A stretch of DNA of 64,000 nucleotides, from contig JACAXG010000064.1 of the NCBI GenBank assembly GCA_018881555.1, positions 2,292,852 to 2,356,851 of the forward strand. Reading direction: 5' to 3'. The notes below the pieces were generated by a model. That model was not told the DNA's origin. It was given only the letters and a program-made list of their open reading frames with translations, and searched no databases. This DNA comes from Amblyornis subalaris. Lineage: Eukaryota; Chordata; Aves; Passeriformes; Ptilonorhynchidae. Positions 32,501 through 43,497 of the stretch are shown piece after piece. A program made the position numbers and the translations under genes. Each line of letters starts with the position of its first letter. Position 1 is the stretch's first letter.

Positions 32501-33370
32501 ATGAAGGTACGCTGGTTCCTTGGGTAGTAATTCTGCTTAAATGCTGGAGGCAGTGTTGAAGAGGAAATGGTATATTGACTGACATCCCAGATTATTGCCA
32601 TTTCTGCCTGTGCTGTGTGAAATAACTCATTCCTATCCTCAGTTTTTCTCTGTAAGAGCCAAATCAGCCTCATCTTCTGTGTGATGAGTTCTTCAAAACC
32701 TTCCCCAAAGTATCTTTCTGTAGTTCTTTACCAATATGAGTAGTGTTTAATTTAGGCTTTTAAATATTTTTCAGCCTAGTTGGCCCAAAACTATACATGA
32801 GATCACATTTAAGTACAGAGTTACAGAGGTTACAGAGTACAGAGGTTAAAACCCCTCCTTAGTCCTGCTTCTTCATGCACCTAAGGATTTATTTATCCTT
32901 CACAGAGGCTCTGCTTTCCCAGACACAGCTTCCCTCTTACAGTTCCCTGTAACTCTAGTCCAGTGATGCAGATCTATCTTCAAATAAATACATTATTTCC
33001 TGCTTTAACCTTGTCAAGTGATCAAGCTATTTCGTGTTTTATGTCATATCCGAGGGTCTGGGAATCCTTTGAGCAGGGCTGTTGGTGCCTTTTTGGTTCT
33101 CTGCCAAGTGAGAGAGATGCCACATTGCTCCNTGGTGTGCCAAGGGTGCCCATGTGTGCGTCCACACGAGCTGTGTAGCAGGACTTGATAAGTCATGTCA
33201 GAGGAAGAAATGTCTTTAGACAACTTGCAACAGTTGAGCAAACTCCATTTATTCACTGGAGAGTCTCCTGTCTCTCAGTGGTCTCCAGGTTTATAGGTGT
33301 CACTCTTTTCTAGATGTGCAGATGTTCAGGATGAGGCTTCGTCTCCACCACAGCACGTCCCACCAAACGC
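29503..33370. other. unique non-coding DNA with a G+C-rich patch
   Basis: Contains the CpG-bearing block at 29990-30450. A 210-codon plus-strand frame at 29766-30398 holds two Ns, no domain, and mixes AT-rich with GC-rich sequence without a codon-use signature. I treat it as chance. A small direct duplication (ACAGAGGTT repeated) lies at about 32820-32846. Confidence 0.45.
29990..30450. promoter_or_regulatory. weak CpG-enriched block
   Basis: CpG is several times more frequent than in the flanks (for example GTGCGTCGGGC, GCGTTCGCGTG, CTCCGCGGCCGAG), but far below the 3.5 kb island. It could be an orphan CpG island, an alternative promoter or a decayed GC-rich segment. No CCAAT box, E-box or clear donor was found with it. 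Confidence 0.35.
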
Positions 33371-33482
33371 TCGTTTGGATTTGATGATCCTTGGGGGTCC
33401 CTTCCAACACAGGCATCCCTGGCAGTGCCCAAGGCCAGGCTGGATGGGGCATTGAGCAACCTGGGCCGGTGAAACGTGCCTT
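33371..33482 (+). mobile_element. CR1: rearranged CR1 fragments
   Basis: The extreme 3' segment (TTGATGATCCTTGGGGGTCC and CTTCCAACAC, 33371-33410) comes first. The more 5' segment (GTGCCCAAGGCCAGGCTGG, GCATTGAGCAACCTGGGC, 33411-33482) follows. Order is reversed relative to the element while orientation is kept, so these are two insertions or a local rearrangement. Confidence 0.8.
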
Positions 33483-36197
33483 GTCCAGGAGCACAGATCC
33501 TCTGTCCACTTGTGTGCCTCACATCAAGTCTGTCAGGCACATCTAAGGGGCCTCATTTCTGTCCCATTAAAGGCAGTGCTGCCTGTTCAGTTATGCACCT
33601 ACAGCATCATTCAGAACATGTGGCACCCTTCAAAACAATATCATTTCATGAAGATTCATTTTCAGAGGGTTATACAAACTCTATTTAAATTAGAAATCAC
33701 ATCCACTTTTTATGCCTGAGGATTTGTAATAAGAACAATGAGAGCTCCCAGGCACAAATGAGGAAGTGAGTGAATTTCTCATCATGAAATTAGCGCTGAG
33801 GTTATTATTGACTAGCTTTTGTTTTGCTCCTGATCATTAATGTGGTTCTGCTTCTCTGGATGCCTTATTGGCAAGGAGCACAGTGAGCATCCCATGCAGC
33901 AAACACATGGGAGAGGCAATATAAATGTAAAATTAGGTAAGTGAGATGCTGCTTTCAATGCACACTTGCAAGCTTAAAATGTCAGGTAGGAATTTTGCTC
34001 AGAGAAAAGAAACCAAAACTGACCCAAAAGGATGGGTTTGTTTACCAGCTGCTTTGTACCTCATGAGATCATTTACATTGACACTGGGTATGATTTCTTT
34101 TTGGANAGATTTTGCATTGTGTCAGTGCAAATGACAGCACAAAGGTGGGATTCATTTGCCAAAGGAAGATGCTCAGTACTATCTGACGTGCCTGATGGCA
34201 TCCAAAAATCTCCACGGGCAAGACAGAAATAGCACAGAACTGATGAGTGACCAACCTCTTCCTGGATCCACAGCCCAAAGGCATCTGTGTTAGAGTGAAT
34301 CATTCTCCAGGCTCAGCTGACACTGCTCACCAGGGAAAGGACTTGATTTTCTGGACTTCTAGGTTGATTTCACATAGCCCATGATATCCAAACTTCATGG
34401 GAGAGGCAAAGAGACACTGGAGACCTCAGTTCTAAGCATCTGCCTGCGGTCTGCCTTGATTTTAAGGGGAGATCAAACACTATCACCCAGTCAACATCTG
34501 CATGTGGATGTCCTAAATCTGAGTGCTATCTGTGATGTCAGCCTGGGGAAGCTCTAGGGTTCCTTTTATTCCAGCCTGGATTTGATAGATCCTTGTCCCA
34601 AACCATGTGCAGTCATCAAAGGTCTGCTCATGGGGCTGATTCGGCACGGATGTGAGTCCAACCCCAAACACCATTTGCATCACTCACATGAATGCTGGAA
34701 CACAAATGGCATAGATTGAGGAGTGTGTGAGGGGAAAGTGCGGCCTGTGCAAGGTATCTGAGCTTGGATTTCTGTAACCATGATGTGTCTGCTTCGAGTC
34801 TGGGCCACAGTCAGTCTGACAGCCAGCGATGGAGAGTNGTCATGGACGGAGTGATGCACTTCCCAAACGGGCTTAAACCTCCCCCAGTTCCATTACTGGG
34901 TAGATCTGCAGCAGAACTGGAGGTAGTAACTGGGACTGGATGGGAGGCTGGAGGGCGAAAGTTTACTTTCATTCAACAAGCAGGTGAAAGTTCCAGGCTT
35001 TAGCTACCCATTAGTTTAAGTAGTAGGTGATAACAGAAGCTAAAAGGCATGGTTATTAAGGAAGGTCTCGTTAATCATTTTGATAAGAACGAGAAAAGCA
35101 TATTTATCTCAGCAACAATGAGATGTAAATTAGAGGAATTCTCCTCTTTCACCTCACTCACAGACACTTGAGTGTTTTCACCTAATTACTTGCAAATAGC
35201 AGCTTATTCAATTAAGCAGCAGAGCAGAATATAACCCCCTTCGCCTCTTCTTAGGCTCTCTCTCGGTTCTTTCTGTGTGGTACCAGAGTTAAGTGAAGAC
35301 CTTTCTCCTTACAACAGCCTTCTGGGTCAGCAGCGTTAGCTGCATTTTATGGAGGCAAATCTGAAGGACACAGAGAGACCAAACAACATTCTCAGAGACG
35401 GAGAGGGAACGGGAGGTGTCAGGAAGACCTGAACCCGCTCCTCAGAGGGCTGGCCCTGCTTGTCAAATCAACAGCAGGATTTTTGCTTCCTTTATAATCT
35501 GCAAAGTGCTGATAACAGGCTTCTCTGCACGGACGATTGGAAATTCCTGGAGGTGGCAGTGGTAGCAACAGAGTTTTCCCCTGTTTTTTCTTGATTGAAA
35601 GGAAAATCAATGTCAGTGGTACAGGCTATAGAGTGATGTTGTGCTAAGCTGTTCCACTGTTGTCCTACCCACTTAGTACATCCATCGGGGGCAGAGTTTC
35701 ACTGCTCATTGAGCATGCAATAGCCAGGAATGCAGTGCAAATGACAGCAGCCTGCTTGTCTAGCCCTGTCGAACCCTGTCTGAGTAAACCTGAAAAAAAT
35801 CCACAGCCTGGTTTCTTTGATGTACCAGGGCTTTGTAAACCCCTGAGCCACTTGCTGTGTGTTCTTGTGGCTGAAAGAAGCTCAAACCCTGGCACAAAGC
35901 ACTCTGCTGTGACAAGGTGGGTGTCTCAGTTCCCTGAGTGTGCCTCACCTATTCCTGAAAGAAAGAGCTGGAAAGAGATTCCAGACATCAGGTGTACACT
36001 GTGATTCCACGGTCAGAACCTCCCTGCAACATGCCAGGCTCTCAGTACNGCAGAGAGTTGAAAAATGTGGATATTTCACACGTATCTGGAGAGTTGGAAG
36101 TGCTCCAAGGGTAGTCCACAGGCAGGACAAGACACAGGAGCATGACNCTGAAGTGGACACAACCCCAAGCCTGTCAGACACAGCCCTCCAGCTCCTG
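33483..36197. other. unique non-coding DNA
   Basis: Complex AT-rich blocks at 33780-33850 and 35100-35230 could be conserved elements. The latter has CCTAATTACTTGCAAAT at about 35181-35197. No coding frame recognised. Confidence 0.45.
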
Positions 36198-36325
36198 CCT
36201 GGAGCATTTGGACAACACTCTCAGGTTCATGGTGGGATTGTTGGGGTTGTCCTGGGCAGGACCGGGAGCTGGACTCGANGATCCTTTTGGGTCTCTTCCA
36301 ACTCAGGATANTCTATNATTTGATG
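36198..36325 (+). mobile_element. CR1: CR1 fragment, TATCCTGAGTTGG subfamily
   Basis: CTGGAGCATTTGGACAACAC, CTCTCAGGTTCATGGTGGGA, AGCTGGACTCGANGATCC and TCTTCCAACTCAGGATANTC. It is the plus-strand counterpart of the subfamily at 5453. Four Ns fall in its last 50 bases. Confidence 0.9.
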
Positions 36326-38023
36326 ANATCANGGTGATGTTGGCTGGGTTACAGAGTCCCAGTAGCCACGTGGAGAGTTTGGGTTGTCCATCCTCTGCTT
36401 ATCTCCTATGGTGACTGAGAGATCAGATACCCTAGAAGGTCCTGGCAGCTCAGCACTGCTGCAGGGCCAGGGATGTACACGAGAGCCTTTTCTGGACTGT
36501 GTGGGAACCAGCTGAAGCCTGGCAGCTGTGAGCTGGCCATGCCTGCCCTAACAATGCCTGTGCAAAGCTATTGTCTGCCAGGGCACACACCAGCAAATCC
36601 CTTTCTCTATTTGCGGCTGTCTGGGTTCACACNGTGTGTTTGAAAGTCATTTTCCCAGAGTCGGCTGACAAATATGAAAAGCCAAATGCTTGCAAAATGG
36701 GAGGAAAAGCCTAAAATCTTCCTTCCCTCTTCCTNGATATTCAGTGCAAGAACAGATGTGGATGGATATAATTCCANAGGAATGCAGCTGTAATTTCATG
36801 TGAACTAACACCCAGTTGTTAAACCAGCTCCTAGAGAGGAGAAAGAATCCTTCAAGCAGACACCTGGCCTCACTNTTTCCATTTTTTTCCTGCTACCAAG
36901 ATCCCTCACCACTCCTCTGTGTGCAATTAAAGATGAAAAGAGCATCGAGCATTTCTTGGCATGAGCTGGGTGGATGGATGTTGAAGAGCTATGGTAAGGC
37001 AGGATGTTCTTGGAGCTGGAGTTTTTCTTGGATGCCAGCCCAGGATTTTTTGGAATGGGGGCCAATTTTATTGAAAGGTTCACGAACTCTCGAGGACTGG
37101 GCCCAGATTTCCTCTGTCAAAGCTCCATGCAGCTCTGCTGGGACAGACTGGAGCATTCCACTGCTGTAACCATTCCACGAGAAATTCTGGCCCTGCAGAG
37201 TTCGGCTTTGTTGTGTTTGGCCATAATTTCTTCAGGTGAGATGGGAGGTCAGCCCCCTGGGGAAAGGGACTGCAGGGCTGAGTTGTAGCTGGGAACTGGG
37301 TGCTTTACAGGGGGATGCTGTACATAGAGAAACTGGAAGGCCTGGGGTTTACATCTTGCTGTGTTACACATCTNGCTGTGTTTCCTCAGCTGTTTACTGC
37401 CATTCTTTCATCCTTTTCCCTATCCCTCTCAGTGGCTATGCCCACAATTCCTCCATGGTGATCAAGAGTTGTCTCCTCCAGAACAGACCTTTTGCTTTTA
37501 CACTGCGCTGGGCTCTGTGCCCTGGAGATGCAAAGCCAGGGGTGACCCTGTTGGAACACACTGTGAGGCAAGGAGAGCCAAGCCTGGTGAAATCACATGT
37601 ACTGCTCACTGAGCAAGAGTTTTATAGTAAAAAACTACGCATGAGAACTCGGGGGGTTGTTTTGGGGAAGACTGATTGGTTTATTGCAAAATAGTCTGGG
37701 ATTGAACTGATGTTTAAGGGTCCAAGGATAATCAGGAAATAGGACCCTGGAGGTGAGNGGGAAGCTGAGTTATATGATGGTAGGGACACAACCAGTGAGA
37801 CCTGAGTCCAAAGGTCTCTGCTTAACCATCTTCACAGTCATGAGGCTGCTCCAGGACTGACTTGAAAAGATAAAGGGTGACACTACACATAGCAAATCTC
37901 CTTCTTCCCTTCTCTTTGATTGTCCTCCCCGCTGTGTTGCCTTCTCCACATTTCCAGTTCTAGGTGCAGTTCCCAGTGCACAGCTGCATTTCCTGCCACC
38001 CTTTAGGTTTAACCTGAAAGTTA
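36326..38023. other. unique non-coding DNA
   Basis: No repeat family or gene recognised. The 152-codon frame at 37236-37694 has an internal N and no domain. Confidence 0.5.
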
Positions 38024-38292
38024 AATCACAGAATTGCTTAGGTTAGAAAAGACCTCCAAGATCATCGAGTCCAACNTCTGTGCAATCACCACCTTGTCGG
38101 CTAAACCAGAGCCCTGAGTGCCACATCCAGTCCTTTCTTGAACACCTCCAGGGATGGTGACTCTACCACCACCCTGAGCAGCCCATTCCAANGCTTAATC
38201 ACCTTTCTGTGTAGAAATTCTTCCTGATGTGCAACCTGAGGCTTCCTTGGCACAGCTTGAGGCTGTGTCCTCTCGTCCTGTTGCTGGTTGCC
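38024..38292 (-). mobile_element. CR1: CR1 fragment, AAAGACCTCCAAGATC subfamily
   Basis: AATCACAGAATTGCTTAGG, GACCTCCAAGATCATCGAG, GAACACCTCCAGGGATGGTG and AGAAATTCTTCCTGATGTG, ending near the GTCCTGTTGCTGGTTGCC segment. Confidence 0.92.
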
Positions 38293-40343
38293 TTTGAGAT
38301 CCCCATGGAGATGTCCCTAGTGGGCAGAGACAGAGGAATTAGACTGGGCCAGCTAATTGTCTTTGGCAGTAGCCCATAGCACACACCTTGAGCTGCTACA
38401 GGTAGTCTTGCAGCCGTGGGACCGTGTGCCAGCAGGGAGGTGTTGTTCCTCCTGACCTCTATTAGCTGGAGGTTGCCACATGCCCTGAAGCACACACATT
38501 TCTCAGCCTTGACAAAGCTCTGGAGGTTTTGCTTTAAATCATACATAAGAGAAGTCAGGATTTTCATGTTTCTCATGTAGAATGGGTTTCCAAAAGGCCC
38601 GAGGCACTCAGGTTTATTGGCAGATCTGCAGCGTGTTCGATCGCAGGTGAATCAGTGATGGATGTGGTTGTACAAACTCTGTGAGGTCTGGACATCACAG
38701 CCAGAAGTCTTGTACCAATCAGACTTGTGCTGCTACTTCTCTGGATATATTTGTTCTTGGATTTAAAACGTATTTTTCCCATGCGCTGTTAATTGACAAA
38801 NGGAAGAAATTAAGTTACAGCATTCTGGGGAATAACAACTTCACTGCTTGATTTCCATCATATGTAATATACTTCATAATTTAGGCACATGCTGAAGTTC
38901 TTTGCCAAATTATAGCTTTTCTGAGCAAAGAAAGTGCAGTTTTCTGCACTTTTGCTATAATATGCTTCCTTCCTGGTAATACTGCTTTGACAAATGCACC
39001 TTTCTGCTTTCACTGATTTGATTGATTTTACACTCAAGTTCTAACTGTGTTGGGAGAAATTGCTCATAATTTTGATAAACTTATCAAGGAATTTTCTTTC
39101 AATAGAGTTACATTTTTAGGCAACTCCAGATGATCTATTGTCCTAAGTTCCCTGGGCCCCCACCTTACTGGAGGGCGGTGGAATTTAAATAATTATACTG
39201 TGTGTGGATGTAGTTGCTGTGGAGCTGGCAGTAATATTGCTCTTCTACCCCATCTTTCTTTTCCTTCTTGGGAATAAAGAGATTTTTCTGAAGTACATTA
39301 TACCTTTCCCATGTTCACTTTGTGTTAATCATGTAAGCCATTATATTTTGAACATGACTCAATGCCTTGCTAGGTTTGTGTCTACGTGAAAGAGNCATTT
39401 ATTGAAAAACGTGCCTTTGGGAGGGAGAGGTTTTTCACTGGAATGAAGATTATCCTATTGTTTGACAGATCCNATTGAGATCATCCACCGAACCCAATCA
39501 AGGACCATCGGAACGATGTGAAATGGTAATAATAAGGCAAGGTTCTGTTTTCCTGACTCAGCCAAGGGGATATAATTAAGTGAACATCAAAACTAATTTT
39601 AAAAGTGCTGGCTAATAATGTGNCCTATTTTGCTTTTACAGGCTCAGTTGATTCCATTCTCCTATGGCTCGACATTTCAGTGTAAATGTTAGTATCTGAA
39701 TTTAAAACAAAACTATTCTTTTTTTTTCAGTTTTCCCAGGCACTTATGCATTTTATGCCTGCTGCCAGGTTTTATTTTCGTTGTTTTGGTTCCTTCCCCC
39801 CTGCCCCCCCCCCCCGGAGGTTACTCAGGACTACAAACTCCATATATTGACTTCATCATAAGGGGCTGTGTTCTTGGTAAAGATTTGGGGTAATTTGGTT
39901 ACAGGCTGTACAATGTCCTCTCCACAATACNGACTACTGCAGCTCACCTGCAGCACTTCCCTGAGCTCTGAGCATGTGAGTAACACATCCACCAGCCCCG
40001 ACTTGGGTATATCCCTCTTCCTTCTTTATATTCCTCCACTTATGCTTGGATAGAGTTTTAAGCCAACTCTTAGCAGGTGCTTATTTTCATNCTCTACTGC
40101 CTGGTGTCATTCTTTCTTGCTCAATAAACCCTTCTATCAAAAGCCAATAAATATTGCATTAGTTGACTTGTCAAGGTCACCTTCTTTCAGCTTTTTTTCT
40201 CCACAACTTTTCTGTTGTCCCATTTATGCCCATGTCCGTGTTTGTGCAGCATCTAAAGTGCCATCCTGGCCTTAGTCTCTCCTCTCTGCTTGTGTGGAAC
40301 AAGGATCAGCTGGTGGCTGTGTTTGTCAGCTGGGAATTATATT
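38293..40343. other. unique non-coding DNA
   Basis: AT-rich, with a C-homopolymer (about 12 C) at 39804-39815 that would be G-rich on the minus strand. Nothing coding seen. Confidence 0.5.
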
Positions 40344-40648
40344 CAGAGAATCCTAGAATGCTTTGGGTTGGAAAGGACTTTCAATATCATCTTGTTCTAC
40401 CCCCTGCCATGGGCAGGGACACCTTCCCCTAGACCAGGTTGCTCCNAGCCCCATCCAACCCGGCCTTGAACACTTNCAGGGATGGAGCAGCCACAGTTTC
40501 TCTGGGCAACCTGTGCCAGAGCCTCACCACCCTCACAGGGAAGAATTTCTTCCTGATATCCAATCCAAACCTACTCTCCTTGAGCTTAAGGCCATCACCC
40601 CTTGTCCTGTCACACAGGAAGGGGTAGTAAAAAGTCCATCTCTAGCCT
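40344..40648 (-). mobile_element. CR1: CR1 fragment
   Basis: CAGAGAATCCTAGAATGC, CCCCTGCCATGGGCAGGG, CCATCCAACCCGGCCTTG, TTCTTCCTGATATCCAATCC and CCCCTTGTCCTGTCACACAG. It forms an inverted pair with the copy at 40910. Confidence 0.95.
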
Positions 40649-40909
40649 GCCTCTAATTAAATATTTCTTGTAATTAAATTCTATATTTTGCTGTCAGTAG
40701 TGCCTTTCTTGGCNTTTTTACCATGGCTTCATAGAGGAAAAAAGTTATGAAGAATACAAGGAGGCTGTGAGTGNAAAACACATGTTGCAATGTATAAATT
40801 TTTGCCAATCTGTTTTCAGGTGGGGAAAACAGTTTGATGTCTAAAGCAAGCCAAGGGTTCAATGATGTTACAACTACAACTGAGAGCATGAAGGAAGAGG
40901 AGAAAAGAG
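40649..40909. other. AT-rich spacer between inverted CR1 copies
   Basis: About 260 bases of unique sequence. It would form the loop if the flanking CR1 copies pair in a transcript. Confidence 0.6.
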
Positions 40910-41060
40910 GTGCTGCCTGCCCCATCCCTGGAAATTTTCAACTTTAGGTTGGGCAGGGCTCTGAGCAACTTGATCTGGTTGAAGATGTCCCTGATCATTG
41001 CAGGAGGGTTGGACTTGGTGTCCTTTAAAGGTCCCTTCTAACCCAAACTGTTCTATGATT
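40910..41060 (+). mobile_element. CR1: CR1 fragment, diverged
   Basis: GCCCCATCCCTGGAAAT, GCTCTGAGCAACTTGATCTG, TGAAGATGTCCCTGATC and CCAAACTGTTCTATGATTG. Confidence 0.92.
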
Positions 41061-43418
41061 GTGTAATTTATGGCTTGGTTGGCTGTATTACCATGGGATG
41101 TCCTGGCACCTGATCACAGGGAGTGAGTGAGAGGAAACCATTTGCCTTCCCTTCAGGGATAAAGTGAGTGAACCCACTAAAATCAGCCCGAATCTCCTCC
41201 TACTTCTGATAGCTTTTAGCGGGAGAAAGCAGCTCTGTTTCCCGGTGCTTGGGTGGAGGTGTAGCAGTTCATGCCCTTAGTGCTGGGCTTCTGTTTCAGC
41301 CCCAAGAAGGTTTTTGTTCTGCAGCACAGCAAGGTCGTTAATCAACAAATCAGTAAAAGCACCATGAAATCCCTGTAGTGATGCCTGAAATGGAGAATTT
41401 TTGTAGGCAATAACACTGTTGAGACTGGAGCATTGGCAGCGAGGTGCTTCCCGGGGACAGGGTCTCTGTGAAGGCAGTGGCAGCACCGCCCTTTGCTGGT
41501 TTCGGTGGTCACAGTCACCGACCTTGCTGCTGCTNCTGGTGTTGCTGAGAGAGTGGAGAACATTTTGGGGGGCCAGTTGCGATCTCCAAAGTGTGAGCTC
41601 GGAGCCTCCACCACAGCAGTGGCTGCAATGCAGGCAACGCTTCTCTGTCCTCCCCCCACCACACCCTGAGCTCCTGAGAATTAAGGAAGAAGGGGATAAT
41701 GTCTGCTTTAGTGCTTGGGTCAAGCTGTAGGAGCATTTGATTACTGCTCCTTCTGCAGGACATTCACCTCACAGCATTTTTTTTTTATTTTTCTCCCCCC
41801 TCCCGAACAGATACTTGGGAATTGTTAATCCTGGTCTCCACTAATACCCTGTNCCTCCTTGCTGCCTCTGCCATTTTGCTCCCATCAAGGATGTTCTGCT
41901 CTGGCAAGACTTGTTGTTCATATGAGGGACCCTCAAATTTCCAGGTGGGCTCTGCAGTCCCCGGTCTGGGAGGCTGGAGAGGTTTCCTGGCTGAGCAGGA
42001 GAGGGCAGCAAAACACAGAGATTGAGAGAGAGAGAGGGACGGGGATCCCTTTGCAGAGCTCGCAGGAGTTCAGTTCACACTTTCGGGGAAGGGTGCACTG
42101 GTGTGGAGGGGGATTTGGGGTTTTCCAGCGCTGCCCATGGGGATGTTTCTGCGGGCTGGGCAATGTCTCTGGGGTGGGCAGTTTGGTGTAGCTGACGCTC
42201 AGAGCAGTCCTGCAGAGAACACCAGGCTGAACAGGGAGAATCCTTGCTCCTCGGATGGTCAGAGGTGGAAATCTTGCTGACCTGCAGAGAATGATGTGTA
42301 AAAGGCAACAGGACACAGCAATATTTTCAGTGAGAAGTGTGAACACAGGGCCTTGGAGGAGGAGTTACCTTTCTCCTTTCTTGCCCCATGACGTGCAGCC
42401 AAAATCTTCCAAACCATGGATAAGTGTGAAATTTTAACAACAACAGCAAAAGGATCAAGATCTTGGCAACGATGGGAAGAAACACAGTCCATATAACAAT
42501 TGGTGTGGAACAAATNAGGAGTGTTGAGGAATGCAGTTACTGTGGCAACCTGGTAATAATAGATAACAGCAGTACAGAGGTGGAAATAGAAGTGAGAACA
42601 AGGAAAGCACCGAGAAGTACGAATGTGTGAGTCAAAATCTGGAGCAATAAAAACATTGTCAGAGAATTAAAACCGAAGCTGTGCAACAGCNTTGTTATGC
42701 TGCTGGTATTTAATTTGGCAGAAGTACGGCCAGAGACAACTGCCCCTGAATAAAACATCAGAGTTTTCNTGCACGGTGGGTATGGAGAATATTAAGAGCT
42801 AAGTGGGGCAAAATGGTTATAAATCTGAAAGCACAGGAAAGATGAAATGGATACCAGAGNATCCTGAAGTGACATCCCAGAGCGTTAGAAAGCACCAGCT
42901 GGGCTGTGCNGAATAGGAAAGGGGTTTGTTGCACTGGGACAGCGGTAGGAATTAAGAGGGGGTTCCCAGGGCTGTGTCCACATGGGATATAGAATGGGAC
43001 ACAGGATTATACACACAACTGGCTTTGAGCTTAGTATTTTAGTTATTAGACTTTCAGGAGATTTAGGCTGCCTCTTCNAACTTCCAGGAATCAGATACCA
43101 AAGGCAAATCTTCAGGAAAGATCCTGTCCCCACCACACTGACTGCACAGATCTTCCCTGGCTCTAAATACTGGGATTTGTTTGGATCAAAAGCTGACAGG
43201 AGATGACACCCTGGGNGTAAGGCTGGTGGAGACACACTGCCACTAACCTCCCAAGGATGCTGTTCAGAACCAAGGTGCCCANCTCTCTGGAGATATTCCC
43301 AGATTTCCTGCACATCCTCACAAGGATTAATGTGAAAATTAACNGTGATTGACCATGATTTTCCATCACATGGAATCAGGAGCCAAAACCTGCCCTTTTG
43401 CAGACACTGTGGAGAATT
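41061..43418. other. unique non-coding DNA
   Basis: Overlapping frames on both strands at 41277-41763 and 41859-42346 reflect local G+C richness and carry Ns. No domain is visible in any of them. Confidence 0.45.
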
Positions 43419-43497
43419 ACAGAATCATGGAATGGTTTGGGTTGGAAGGGACTTAAAAGATCATCTATTTCCAACACCCTTCCATGGGCAAGGAGAC
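43419..43497 (-). mobile_element. CR1: CR1 fragment, about 80 bases
   Basis: ACAGAATCATGGAATGGTTT, GGGTTGGAAGGGAC, AAAGATCATCTATTTCCAAC and CCATGGGCAAGGAGACG. Confidence 0.92.
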
